Positions 43,250 through 54,795 of a stretch of 64,000 bases of DNA are shown here, one piece after another. Source of the stretch: Limnephilus marmoratus (taxonomy: Eukaryota; Arthropoda; Insecta; Trichoptera; Limnephilidae); the NCBI GenBank assembly GCA_917880885.1, contig OU862928.1, positions 9,009,721 to 9,073,720 on the forward strand, in the 5' to 3' direction. The notes beneath the pieces are model-generated. The model was not told where the DNA came from and made no database searches. It was given only the letters and a program-made list of their open reading frames with translations. The position numbers were made by a program, and so were the translations under genes. The first letter of the stretch is position 1; each line of letters opens with the position of its first letter.

Positions 43250-43545
43250 AATTTAATAATTTGAATTCCAGAGGGGAAGATACCCTCGGTATTGCTTTAG
43301 TGTAAAACCGCTGTTCAGATACGAAACGTTGCTTGAAATGGCTTTAGCCGTGCTTGGTAAATATATCTGAAAAGCCAGGTATATCCCCAATGTTATCTTC
43401 CCCATCTCCTTCCCTTCCCAACCAACTTCCCTTCCCAACCACCAACAACATACCCTAATTGGGGATGCTATAGTCTCACCGGCTCTGGGCAGTTAGATGC
43501 AGTTGGGATTCTTGGGTGGTACCTAATCACATTACAAAAAATTAA
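43250..43545 (+). mobile_element. SINE body copy, head not seen
   Basis: Diverged copy of the SINE body at 660-970 (gaaacgttgcttgaaa, ggctttagccgtgcttgg, ctaattggggatgct), ending in an A/T-rich tail. The tRNA-like head is missing. Confidence 0.75.
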
Positions 43546-43664
43546 AAATTAACTTTTTTTCTCAACTGTTCATTACTTGGAAACCTATGTCCAGTCGTTC
43601 TCGAGGAGCATAAAGACACAATAAAACATTGAGGCAGAACGGGACGTTTCTACAACTCATTCTT

Positions 43665-43755
43665 GAGTTCAACAGCTCGGCTATAGAGCGATATGCCTGC
43701 TCCTGTGTTTCCTCCCCCTCTCCCCCCTACAACAAAGGTCTCTTCAAAATTAATT
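43665..43755 (+). repeat. LINE 3' end fragment
   Basis: Matches the LINE end at 45510-45600 (cggctatagagcgat, ctgtgtttcctcc, ggtctcttcaa). It lies just 3' of the B exon at 43805. Confidence 0.45.
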
Positions 43756-43804
43756 TCAGAAGCGCTCTTTGATTGGGTAAAGAATCGAGATTTAATTAAC
43801 TTAC

Positions 43805-44005
43805 TCTTTTCGCAGACTATTGTTACATTGTCCCAACTTCCATTCCGACAAGTGAGCATTTGATTGTGTTCTAGGAACGAATAAAATCCCTCCTTGCAGC
43901 TAGCTTGTATGTATGAGCCGTGGGGACGACTTTGTAGATTGCATTCTGTTCCTAGAGGACACGAAAATTCCAGGGAATCTGATGGAGGCGGTATTTCACA
44001 AGGAC
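43805..44005 (-). CDS. CCP gene exon, module type B (six-Cys)
   Basis: A 201-nt exon, acceptor tttttcag, donor aag a|gtaag, phases 1-1. Encodes PCEIPPPSDSLEFSC, then a cysteine in GTEC, RPHGSY, ASCKEGFY, LTCRNGSWDN and a final IVC. That is six cysteines: the four of a CCP fold plus an extra pair in the first half. The signature 'C-x-NGSW' before the last cysteine is shared by all B exons here. The first codon is completed by the preceding A exon to give Ser. Confidence 0.85.
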
Positions 44006-44037
44006 CTGAAAAAATAGTGTTTTAAATTAAAACAAAT

Positions 44038-44257
44038 TAGAATAATGAAATAATTTTACTTTGTATAAACCACTTATTTGATGTGCAAATCCGACCGGTT
44101 TCGGAACAAACGTTCCTTCGTCAGGGAAAGCTTATACTAGTGTAAGTATAAGTATAAGTATAAGCTTTCCCTGACGAAGGAACGTTTGTTCCGAAACCGG
44201 TCGGATTTGCACATCAAATAAGTGGTTTATACAAAGTAAAATTATTTCATTATTCTA
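44038..44257. repeat. Perfect long palindrome, 101-bp arms, 18-bp spacer
   Basis: Arms 44038-44138 and 44157-44257 are exact reverse complements by eye; the spacer is agtgtaagtataagtata. The arm sequence is the Penelope-type terminus also seen at 33170-33315 (minus) and 62998-63106 (plus). It lies about 30 bp 5' of the B exon at 43805-44005 on the gene strand. A transcript through it could fold into a 100-bp hairpin. Confidence 0.9.
44165..44210 (+). ncRNA. Hammerhead ribozyme-like motif (mirrored on the minus strand in the left arm)
   Basis: CTGACGA at 44171-44177, stem II GGAAC/GTTCC with loop gttt, GAAA at 44193-44196, palindromic ACCGGT, cleavage-site C at 44202. Stem I begins C-G, C-G, U-A, then a UU/UUU internal loop and C-G, G-C. 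Fits the minimal type I hammerhead of Penelope-like elements. Confidence 0.65.
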
Positions 44258-44430
44258 TAATGGATAACCACAAAGTAATAGCTACATTCAAAAATATAAA
44301 ACAAATTATGAATAGCTTACTTCATTTTTTTACGTTAGGGAAAAAATCACTCAGGCCCTGTGTCATATTTGGAGATTCTGTGAGGGGGAAAGGAAGGAGA
44401 TGACTTTCTGAGAAGTCTGAGATATTTAGA

Positions 44431-45039
44431 AGTAGACATGAGTATCCTAAAGACCAAATACATGGCCGTAGAATGCACCCAACAAATCCCAACTCTCATG
44501 TGGAAATCAAAATTTCGAAACGGTACTAAGATTCACTTACCTAGGCTCCCTGATAACAAACGACAATAATACCACAGAGGAGATCCAAAAGCGCATAGTG
44601 AACGCAAATCGCTGTTATTTCCGCCTACAAAACCAATTAAAGTCCAGAATGCTGTCCAGAAACACAAAGATATTAGTGTACAAAACACTTATCAGACCAG
44701 TACTTACGTACGCAGCTGAGACTTGGGTACTAACTAAGAGGAATGAGCAAGCACTGGACGTTTTTGAAAGAAAAATTTTTAGGCGCATCTTCGGACCGGT
44801 TCTAGAAAATGGATTTTGGCACAGACGTTATAACAATGAGCTCTATACTTTGTTTAAAAAGCTAAACGTCGCAAAATTTATAAAACTGGGAAGACTTCGG
44901 TGGCTGGGTCATGTGGAGAGAATGACCGAGCATCAAGCACCAAAGTCCCTGCTGAACTCAAAACCAATAGGGCGAAGGAGTCTGGGAAGACCAAGACTAA
45001 GATGGAGCGACAACCTCCTCAAAGACATAGGTATCTATC
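44431..45039 (+). pseudogene. RTE-type LINE ORF end, split by hAT (continues 52413-52500)
   Basis: Reads FTYLGSLITNDNNTTEE, then SRNTKILVYKTLIRPVLTYA, FERKIFRRIFGPV and LGHVERM, the C-terminal half of an RTE-clade RT ORF. It is cut at 45039 by a hAT and resumes after it with NWRELAQNRDEWRKTLEEA and KTHQGL-stop, followed by a (TGA)n tail at about 52512-52524. The N-terminal half has frameshifts near 44520. Confidence 0.85.
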
Positions 45040-45495
45040 CAGAGCCGGTTTTAGCACTACCAGCGCCCTGGGCGAGATTTCCACGGCGCCCCCTAAGCAG
45101 TGGCGTAGCGTGGGTTTCGGCCGCCCGGGGCGGAGGAAAATTTTGCCGCCCCCCCCCCCCCCCTATCTTCTACAGGTGCTTCTTCCGCAGATTTTCAAGC
45201 ACTGACCGGGGGGGGGTGGGAGAGGGGGGGGGGGGAAGGAGTAAGTATCCTTTTTTTATGCTGGTTTTTATAACCCCATGTGCCGAGTACTCTTCCAATG
45301 AAATCATGCTTATAAATTCAACTACAAATTTATATATAACTGCTCTCAGAAATCGAGAAATGTATGCCTGTAATAGAATTTCGCATCTGCATCACGTATG
45401 GAATGCACCTCAGATGCAAAGCTTCACTCGGTACACGATGAACCGGCAATTTATTGTTATATTGATAACACAAAACTGGTTTAAATTAAACTAAA

Positions 45496-45700
45496 TGTGC
45501 AGAGTGCAATGTGCGGCTCGGCTGTGGAACGATTTGCCGGCCTCTGTGTTTCATCCCTCCTACAACATAGGTCTCTTCAAGACCCGTGTTCACTCCTTCC
45601 TTTCCTCAAAAAGACCCTCCACACAACATCTTCAAAGATGACATAGGCCCTGAGGGAAGTTATTTTCCTCTGGGCCTCCTGTGTGGAGTTACTGTAAAAA
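45496..45700 (+). repeat. LINE 3' end fragment
   Basis: Reads ARLWNDLPASVFHPSYN then IGLFKTRVHSFL, the C-terminal 'LWN-LP' motif of a LINE ORF2, and ends with tgtggagttactgtaaaaaa. The best copy in the window of the fragments at 27361 and 43665. Confidence 0.6.
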
Positions 45701-45714
45701 AAAAAGTGTATCAA

Positions 45715-45950
45715 AACTACACTCAGAACTTATAAATGGTTTTTCTTTGATTCTAGCGGCACTTACATTCTGAACACAAAACTGGTTTTAATTAAATCTG
45801 TATGTGGTGAATTAAAACTACATTCAGACCATGAAAATGGCTTTTTCTTTAACCGGCACTTACTTTCTGAACACAAAACTGGTTTTAATTAAATCTGTAT
45901 GCGGTAAGTTAAAACTAAACTCAGAACATCGGGGCGGAGGAAAATTTCGT
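45715..45950 (-). pseudogene. Degenerate C2H2 zinc-finger repeats
   Basis: On the minus strand, two to three repeats reading K-PFS-W/C-SECSFNS-PHTDLIKT then FVFR. With C-x2-C-x12-H spacing these are C2H2 fingers that have lost some ligands. Related repeats lie at 46250-46460, 50395-50460, 50570-50790 and 51260-51440. Confidence 0.6.
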
Positions 45951-46249
45951 CGCCCCCTTAATAGGGTACTTCAAGCGGCGGGGGAGGGGGGGGGGTTGTA
46001 TATGGAATTCCTGTTTTTTTTATTACGACTTATTTATATAAGAGCGGATTTTTTTTTAATAATCACATTTGACGAGTGTTCTTTCAACGAAAATCATGTT
46101 TATAAATTCTACTCCTTAATTGATTGATTGATATTGCGTTAGAGTCCCCAAATAATAGTAGCACACGCAACAATCAATTTTTCAGAATTTTACAGCATTA
46201 TGTAATTCAAATGTAAAGTTTCACTTGATGCACGATGCATCTGCAACTC

Positions 46250-46460
46250 ATTATTTAATGTATCGTTGTATTCTGAACACAAAACCCATTTGTATGTGGT
46301 GAATTAAAACTACACTCAGAACACGAAAATAGTTTTTCTTTGATTTTGGCATTAAATAATTTGTCTGCAACTGAAATTTTATAACTGCACATCGAATAAC
46401 AGAATGTTTTCTTTCGAAATGTGCCAGCAGATGAATCCAACTAGAATTTGACATTCTGTA
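46250..46460 (-). pseudogene. Degenerate C2H2 zinc-finger unit
   Basis: Reads MDSSAGTFRKKTFCY, SMCSYKISVADK, IKEKLFSCSECSFNSPHT. Two fingers, with a linker of the EKPF kind. The same roughly 200-nt unit recurs at about 50570-50790 and 51260-51440. Confidence 0.6.
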
Positions 46461-46721
46461 TTGGTTAAAACTTAACTCAAATTATATGAATTTAATTTAA
46501 TTAAAACATTTAACTCAAATTATTACCACATTGATATTTTTAACTCAACTTTACGTGGCATTAAACGAAAACTCACCAAGCACCGTGACTCAAACTAGAA
46601 AGTTCAATCCCTATATATATATTCCCATTCTTTGCATCTTAATCCTATTCCTATGTTCCTCCTCCCCCCCCCCTTTTTTATACTTTGTAACTAAAAAATA
46701 AAACTTACATATCACACTTTA

Positions 46722-47059
46722 TTGAGGCGTCTCCAAAAAATTGGAGATCTTTAATCAACGCTGGACGAATTAACGTAGGGTATCAACGTCTTATGGTCGA
46801 AGATCAGTCACCATTGATGCAGTGCTACCAATGCCTAGGTTTTGGTCACTCCCAACGTTTTTGCACAGAGAAGCTTAGTTGTGTTCACTGTGGTGAAGGC
46901 CATAAATATGACACGTGTCCCAACAAGGCCAAAGAACCAACGTGTTCAAACTGCAATGGAGGTACTAGAAACCACCGGGCAACAAATCCAGATTGCCCTC
47001 TCTGGAAACTTATGGATGAACGTTTCAGAGAAAGGGTAGACTACGTGGGCCACTGCTAA
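46722..47059 (+). pseudogene. Jockey-like ORF1, 5'-truncated
   Basis: Reads NWRSLINAGRINVGYQR, then knuckles CYQCLGFGHSQRFC and CVHCGEGHKYDTC and a partial third starting CSNCNGG. The 'INAGRINVGYQRL' stretch just before the knuckles is typical of Jockey-type gag-like ORF1. The N-terminal part is missing. Confidence 0.75.
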
Positions 47060-47120
47060 AGGCAACTTCAAGGAAAAAAAATGTTTTAATATTCAAGAAT
47101 ACACCACCAAAAATTCCTGT

Positions 47121-49948
47121 ATGCGTATTATGTATATGAACGCTAGAAGCATCAGAAACAAAATTGACGAAATTGAAGAAACCCTAAAAAACATTACAGA
47201 AAAGGTACATATTCTCGTGATAACGGAAACCTGGCTCCGAAAAGGAGAAGAACCTTTTTTCAATATTACTGACTACGCTGTAATTTTTGCTTCCCGTGAG
47301 CTCGACCGAGGAGGAGGAGTCGCCATCTACATGCATAACACACTAAGCAATAAGAAAATAGAAAAATGTTGCAGTGAAAATACTTTTCTTGGAATTACGA
47401 TCACGGCAAAAAATATTAAACCTCTCAATTTGTATGTTTTTTACCGTAAGCCCAACTCAAACATAACAGATTTTTTTGACTCTTTAGAAATAATTTTAAA
47501 TAAAAACAAACAAGACACATTACTTTTTGGAGATTTTAATATCGATATTTCAAAAGAAACTGATATTGCACGGAAATATGTTCACACCTTAAAATCGTAC
47601 AACTTTTATGTGTGTAACACGATGTTTCCCACAAGGGTAACAAATAACACCAGCTCGTTGATAGATCATATTATCACAAATAGAACAAATGTTTCTGGGA
47701 TAATTTCAAATATTGATGATCCCCTTAGTGACCATAATATACTGATATTGGATTACGAAAACTCTCTGAAAAACCTCCCCAATAACAGATCCCCAAAAAA
47801 CCTCTCAAACGCTTACAAAATAAATTATCAAAAATTAAATACGTCACTTAAAACTTGTAAATTTACCGATTCGTCTGACGACGTAAACCAAAATTATAAT
47901 AATTTCGCTGACTATCTTCAAAATGCTGTAAATTCATGCAAAACAAAAGTAAAAACTAATATAGGAGACAAAAGACTGAACAATACTCCATGGTTTGATG
48001 CCCAACTCGATTCACTTATTAAAGAACGAAATAGCATATTTAAACTTTGGAAACAAAATCAAGGAAGTATTTCTTTGACAATAGAAAAAAATAAAGCTCG
48101 TAATACTGTCACAAATTACAGAAGATATATTAAATCTATGTATTATACAAAATTGCTTAATGAAAACATGAATAAGCCACAACGAACCTGGAAAACAATC
48201 AACTCCATTCTCTCAAATAGCTCGCGAAACCCAAAAATAACTTGTAAATCTCTAGTCATAAATGACGAAGAAGTAAAGGGACCAAAGGAGATTGCAACTG
48301 CATTTAACGCATTTTTTCTCTCAGTTGGGGAAAGTCTAGCATCAGTAATAAAAACTTCAAAAACTGATGTGAACACGATCTACACGGAACCTCAAGCAAA
48401 ACAATCTTTTAACATGATCAGGACAAATAAAAATGAAATCCTACGTGTCATATCTAACCTTAAGTCCAAAGCGGCAGCTGGTTCCGATGGGATAACCTCT
48501 CTCCTTCTCAAAAATTGCAAGGAGGAACTGGCAGATGACCTTGTATTCTTAATAAATCTCTCTCTATCAAAAGGTATCTTTCCAGACAAACTAAAAATTG
48601 CTAAAATAATTCCTATTCATAAAGACGAATGCAAAAAAAATGTCCAAAATTATCGTCCAATCTCTATACTTCCAGCTATCTCTAAAATATTTGAATGTAT
48701 CATTAAAGAAAGACTATTGAAATATCTCGAACACAACAAAATTCTCACGTCAAAACAATACGGTTTCAGACGACGATCTAACACTAAATGCAGATTTTAT
48801 ATCAAATATACAGAAACATATTGATCACGGGGATTTTACGGCGGCAATATTTATTGATCTAAAGAAGGCGTTTGACACGGTGGATCATAACGTATTGATC
48901 GAAAAACTGAAACATTTGGGTATTGTTGGTACTCCTCTGGAACTTCTCCGATCTTACCTATCAAATCGCTTCTCGGCAGTAGAACTGGGAGGAGAAACGA
49001 GTGAGTTGGGTAAAATAACATGTGGAGTGCCACAGGGATCAATTCTTGGACCGTTGCTATTTCTTATCTATGTGAATGACATAACAAAGTGGGGTATTAA
49101 AGGAACTCTGCAACTCTATGCGGACGATACAGTAATTTTTTACAACAAACTGAACCTAGCGGAGCTTGAAACGGAAATGAATGCTGATATTTCTAAACTC
49201 AAGCTGGTTAAGAATAAACAAACTAACTCTTAACGTAAAAAAAACTCATTATATACTTTTTGGCAACAAGAAAAATATCAGCCTCAATATCAAAGTTGGT
49301 GATAACTGCCTCGAAAAGAAAATGAGCACAAAATATCTGGGCCTGATCGTAGATTCCCAACTTTCGTGGGATCTCCACATAAATCATGTAAAGGAGAAAA
49401 TTACACCCATAACTGGTGTACTTTATAGACTCCAAGGATTACTACCCGTACCTTTATTAACATCAGTGTACTACGCCATGGTACATTCACACCTTTCTTA
49501 TCTCTGCTGTATCTGGGGATTTGCCTCAAAGAAATTGATAGCTGATCTGCAGGTGGTTCAAAACCGAGCTCTCAGAAATGTTTTTGGACTTCCATGGGAC
49601 ACCCATGTCAGAGACATCTATTCAGTTTCCGGTATTCTTCCAATCACAGTCCTTCCTAAACATGAAATCACAAGCACCATCCTACAAATTACCCAACAAT
49701 CAACTCACACTAACATCAAGCCACTTTACAATCAAGACATCCACACTCACAATACTCGAAATAGCAATAAAATCCGCATACCTCAAACACACACTACAAA
49801 ATATGGGATAAAATCTCTGAACTATGTTGCCCATACACTATATAATTCGCTACCAGATATGTACAAGGGAATTCAGCAAAATAAAAAAAATCAGAGTAAT
49901 GCTTTAAAAGAATATTTTTTAAGTATGTATAAGGATGAAACTATGTAA
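47121..49948 (+). pseudogene. Jockey-like ORF2: endonuclease and RT, two frameshifts
   Basis: Endonuclease intact: YMNARSIRNK, ITETWL, GGGVAIYMH, FGDFNIDI, SLIDHIITN and LSDHN. RT: YRPISILPAI, QYGFRRRSN, a frameshift near 48785, then FIDLKKAFDTVDH, GVPQGSILGPLLFLIYVND and LYADDTVIF. A second frameshift near 49200 leads into TKYLGLIVD and the C-terminal region to 49948. Catalytic residues are all present; only two single lesions, so recent. Confidence 0.85.
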
Positions 49949-50569
49949 TTTTCTTGTCATGTTTCAATTGTCTTGTCTCTTTTCTCTTCTTTTCTTTTCC
50001 ATTAAGTTTGTAATCATCCATATCTGTATAACCTTGTTCCCTTTTCTTTAATTGTTTTCCGTTGCTGTTTATTCTACTCAACCTGTCTTTTATTTTTCTT
50101 CTACATTGTATGTGAATCTTATATTTTAATATCCAAATTCCTATGTAAAATTTTAACTATTACCTCCCACCCATGATTTGTATGTTCCTCCTGTCCTAAA
50201 ATGAGTTCTGTAACTCATCGGGATTGCTATAGCAAGAAATAAAAAAAACAATAAAAAAATTATTATAACTATCATCAGTGGAAAGTTCATAATTGGCATA
50301 ATTAACATCCTATTATTTTATTATTTTGTAATCTCTGATTTACTGTCAACTTTCTCTAAAATAAATAAAATTTAATTAAATTAAATTAAATCTCTACCTT
50401 GCGAATTAAAACTACACTCGGAACATGAAAATGGTTTTTCTTTGATTCTGCAAATATGCAGACTATGTATGTGCTGCCAATATTATAACTATTGAATAAT
50501 ATAACAATTAATTATATATAATATTATAACTATTGAATAATATATAAATATAATAATTCTATTGAATAT

Positions 50570-51440
50570 TATAACTTAATAAGAGGATGTTTTCCTTCGA
50601 AATGTGTCAACAGATGAATCCAACAAATTTACATTCTCAACACAAAATTGGTTTGAATTAAGTCTGTATGCGGCGAATTAAAACTACACTCAGAACATGA
50701 ATATGGTTTTTGTTTAATTCTGGCAGCACATACTGAGTCTGCAACTAGAATTTTATAACTGAACTTCGAATTAAATAATGATTAAGTTTGAATTGTGGCA
50801 GCAGATGAATCCTCAAATGGAATTTTACATTCGGAAAACTGGTTTAACCCTTCGAAGAATTAGAAACAAATATCTTTAAACTTTTACCTTTCACTGTTTG
50901 CGCACAAAATTTCCCGTTCTTCCCATGCATTTTAAATGTTCCTTTTTTTGCTTTTTTTTATTCTTTTGCAAAAAACAAAATTGTTCTACAATCTAGATAA
51001 AGTAATTTTTCTGACGTGCTTATTAGAACACTATTGTTTCTAAATATAAAAATTTTGGCATTGGAAATTTGAATTGGCTCAAAAATACATGCCTCCAAAT
51101 ATTCGAATTAAAGTACCTAAAATATAATAAACCTAAAAATTTTAAATACAGATTTTTTTTCTGAAAAAAATTGAATATAACTGTATCTTAACTTTTTATC
51201 GCAATCACAAATTTATTTTAAAAATAAATGTGTGGGACAATTTGCGTCTCCTGCGATTAGACGGGCTAAATTAAATCTGTATTTGGCAAATTAAAACTAC
51301 ACTCAGAATATGAAAATGGTTTCTCTTTGATTCTGGCAGCACATACAAAGTCTGCAGCTAGAATTTTATATCTGCACCTCTAATAAAATAATGGTATCTT
51401 TCGAAATGTATCAGCAGATGAATACATCTGAACACAATTC
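50570..51440 (-). pseudogene. More degenerate C2H2 zinc-finger units
   Basis: Two units (50570-50790 and 51260-51440) with the shared stretch tttttctttgattctgg (plus strand) and neighbouring ctacactcag. The intervening 50800-51250 is AT-rich with nothing recognised. A lone half unit lies at 50395-50460. Confidence 0.55.
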
Positions 51441-52525
51441 AGGTTTTAATTAAGAGTGAATCCGTTTGCAAGTTATTGACTTTAATCAGTTTCTTTACGG
51501 TTTCCAGTACGGGTTTCCTACGAATTGCGAAATTTGCAGCGTAAATAAATATAATTATTGAAATTTTTAATAAATAATAAAAAAAGAGTTGGATTCGTAA
51601 ACGAAAGTGTCGTAGAACATTTTCAAATAATGATTTGAAATGGTTTAAATTTTTCCAAGATAATGATATAATTTTTTGTGAAAATTTTCCGCCCCCCTTA
51701 AAAGTGCCTCCCGGGGTGCCCCCCCCCCACGCTACGCCACTGCCCCTAAGTGCAATACAATTCCATACGAAAAAAGGCAATGAGTATAATGAAATAACCG
51801 TTTATAAAAACAAACTATTTATTTAATAAACTAATGAAATTTCACTTTTCTAGTCTTCCTATCGGCGAAATTGATAACCTAATAAAATTCTTTGATTAGG
51901 TTTTATCAAAATCGATGTTTTTAGCAATTTCATTTTCGATCGAAAAAGTTGCCAAGTTTGTCAATTTAGATTGAGATTTTGTCGATCACAGATAGGTTTT
52001 TATCTTGAATGAATTGTTTCATTGTTTGCTAGTTTTTTTATGAAATGAGAATTAGAGAAATGTCGTCCTATATCATTCTTCGGATAATTATCAATGTGAG
52101 TTAGCACTGGGCCACGCTTAAAAATATTAAAATGAGATGCATAATGTGTTTCTCTATGGTTGGGGATTCCCGGTAAAATGAACTGCAGCAGTGCTCCGAT
52201 CGAAGGGATTGTACACCACGTTCCAATTCTAGTGTTGCCACCATAACAATTTTTTTCATAAATTTGAATTTGAATTTACGAGTAAGTAGGCCTGGCTCAA
52301 AGAGCGAGGGAATATAAAGGAGCGCCTGCGGCGCCTGTGGCGCCCCTTTATGTCCGGCGCCCTGGGCGGTCGCCCAACCGCGCCCTACCCTAACGCCGCT
52401 ACTGTATCTATCTTGGAGCTTCTAAACTGGAGAGAGCTGGCACAAAACCGAGATGAGTGGAGGAAGACTCTTGAGGAGGCCAAGACCCACCAGGGGTTGT
52501 AGAGCCAATAGTGATGATGATGATG

Positions 52526-53273
52526 AAGTCATGAGTATATACGTATGAATCCATCCCTTCCACTGCGGTGCAAGGTCGAGAAAGCCTGACTGGAGAAATC
52601 TATAGTCAAATAGACAAATAGTCTTTAATATTATGAAAAATATGGATGGTCTTCTAGAATGAAGCAAGCAATAGATAAATAGAATAAATAAATAATTGAA
52701 TAGATAAATACATACATATTATTATTGACAGAAAGAAATCGCTTAATGATCTTACATTAATCAAAAATTAAGTTAACAAAATTTTAAGCAGCCCCCCACA
52801 TAAAAAAGAGCTGATAAACCAGAAACGCCTAAACAGATTTTCATGAATTGTAGCTAAGGCCCATCTAGATCACGTCAGCTTTCAAACAAACAAAAAACGC
52901 ATCATCATCGGTACATTCGTTTAGGAGCAACGATGCCACAGACACACACATACATTACAACATGTTTATTGTTTTTTTTTTCTTTTTTAGATCATATTTT
53001 TTTTCCTGTCCACGCCCTCTATGTGTCATCTCAATGCCTCCTAATTTTTTCTGGGTCATCTACTGCCCCCCCGAAAGTCTCAAACGCCCGCAAGGGGGCG
53101 TTATCGCCCACGTTGAGAACCAGTGATCTAAATAGATTAATTATTTTACACCTCCATTTAGGTCGCAGTATTATCACCTACGTATATAGCTCATCTTTGG
53201 ATTCAATTTATAATAATAATGTAAAATTCAATACAAACTTATTTATTTATGAGAAATAAAACAGCTTTTATAG
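52526..53273. other. Intron with one dispersed repeat (52975-53130)
   Basis: 52975-53130 is the reverse of a segment at 22850-22980 (gcccccc...gaaagtctcaaacgcc), and its right part cgttgagaaccagtg looks like a hAT terminus read in reverse. Otherwise AT-rich, with AATA repeats at 52678-52700. Confidence 0.5.
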
Positions 53274-54787
53274 TAGTGTTGGGTAGGACACGATATCAGG
53301 ATGAGTTTGTATGAGGTACTCAAATATTGAAATGAGGTGTTGAGGTGTCCCACCTCATTTGAGGTGAGGTGTTACAAAATATTTTCGCTTACGGGGGGGG
53401 GTTGGTTTTTTTTCCTTCAGCTTGATTTTCTTGGTTCAGAGGTGTTGGTTTTCTAATAAATACCGGGGTGGCGGTACCCATACCCGCCTCCCGTGTCTGT
53501 TATTTTTTAAATAAGAAAAATGGATATAAAAAAGGCCTACCCCCTCCCCCCCTTCACCACCTCTGATCCCCTCCCTGCACCCCCCTCTGATCCCCCCCCC
53601 CCCTGCACCCCCCCTCTTATCCCTCCCCCTCCTCAGCAACCCCCTCCACCTCATCTCAACACTGCCTCATCCTCCCTCCCTTGGGAGCTGTTTGGACTCT
53701 TGTACGGTATTAACATAACATATAACAATAATTAAATAAATAAAAAATATTTTTTTTTTTGGAGCAGTTGGTACTGTTGTAAGGTATTCACTTATCAATA
53801 CATAAATTTACAATAAAAAATATTTAAAATAAAAATTAAAAATTTAAGCAGTTGGGACTGTTGTGCTCATAAATTATTGTTATGTGTATTCACATAACAA
53901 TAATTCACAATAAAAAAATATTTCAAAAAAAATATTTTTTGGAGCAGTTGGGACTCTTGTGCTCATAAATTATTGTTTTGTGTATTCACATAACAATAAT
54001 TTACAATAAAAAAATATTTCAAAAACAAATTTTTTTTCGAGCACTTGGGACTCTTGTGCTCATAAATTATTGTTTTGTGTATTCACATAAAAATAATTTA
54101 CAAAAAAAAATATTTAAAAAAAATAAATTTTTCGAGCAGTTGGGACTCTTGTGCTCATAAATTATTGTAATGTGTATTGACATAACAATAATCTACAATA
54201 AAAAAAATATTAATAAAAAAAAATAAAAAATTGGAGCAATTGGTACTCTTGTGCGGTATTCGCTTAACAATAATTTAGAATAAAAAAATAAAAATTTCGG
54301 AGCAGTTGGGACGCTTCTGCGGTATTCACAATATATGAATTTATGAATTGGCTTACCCCATCACCACCTCACGGTTCTATTACAAAAATGTCATAGAATA
54401 TTCAAACACTTCATGCCTCACCACCTCATACATCTGTCCCAAACTATGCGTGACATGACATGTAGTTTAATACATCAACCTAATACATCAACCACCTCAC
54501 ACATCACGTCCCATACGTGACAACGTGACATGACATGTAGTCCAATACACCAACCACCTCACACCTCACCTAATATTTGTCCCGTACATGACATGAATGT
54601 AGTCCAACAAAACAAACCACCTCACACCTCATATTTTGTCCCTCCTTCATATTTGTCCCCCTTCATATTTGTAGTATGTAATACAAAGAAAAAGAGTTGG
54701 TACAAATACATATTGTGAGGCGGGGGGACATTTTACGTGTTTGTATGGGACATTTGAGGTGCCTCTTGTATGAGGTACTCAACACTA
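53274..54787. mobile_element. Non-autonomous hAT, 1.5 kb, with minisatellite
   Basis: Perfect 8-bp target duplication ttttatag at 53266-53273 and 54788-54795. Ends TAGTGTTGGGTA and TACTCAACACTA. Subterminal regions are full of gaggtg/cacctc repeats (53320-53380, 54355-54660). No coding capacity. Confidence 0.9.
53685..54335 (+). repeat. Minisatellite, about 8 copies of a 65-97 bp unit
   Basis: Units begin g(g)agcagttggnactcttgtg and continue ctcataaattattg, tgtattcacataaca and aataaaaaaatattt. Starts near 53685, 53762, 53849, 53941, 54038, 54133, 54232 and 54299. Outer copies are more diverged than inner ones. Confidence 0.85.
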
Positions 54788-54795
54788 TTTTATAG

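Larger units (their letters stand above)
46722..50262 (+). mobile_element. 5'-truncated Jockey-like LINE inside the inner hAT
   Basis: Starts within ORF1 at about 46722 and ends in an A-rich tail (aaataaaaaaaacaataaaa) at about 50262. Encodes an ORF1 tail with three CCHC knuckles and an ORF2 with APE endonuclease and RT, no RNase H. A third distinct LINE lineage in the window. Confidence 0.8.
45098..51742. mobile_element. Inner hAT element carrying zinc-finger repeats and a LINE
   Basis: Perfect 8-bp target duplication cccctaag at 45090-45097 and 51743-51750. At least 17-bp inverted repeats CAGTGGCGTAGCGTGGG. The ends resemble the hAT MITE at 8923 (CAGTGGCGGCGTAGG). About 3.1 kb is its own or captured sequence (including degenerate C2H2 repeats on the minus strand) and about 3.5 kb is a Jockey-like LINE. 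No hAT transposase motif is seen. Confidence 0.9.
45040..52404. mobile_element. Outer hAT element, 7.4 kb with nested insertions
   Basis: Perfect 8-bp target duplication tatctatc at 45032-45039 and 52405-52412. Ends cagagccggttttag and ctaacgccgctactg are imperfect inverted repeats with G+C-rich subterminal regions sharing gcgccctgggcg. Nearly all of the length is the inner hAT; its own sequence is about 45040-45097 and 51743-52404. No transposase. Confidence 0.85.

Noticed and set aside
53436..53735. Pro/Gly-rich open frames on both strands
   Set aside because: Low-complexity C/T-rich repeat within a hAT element.
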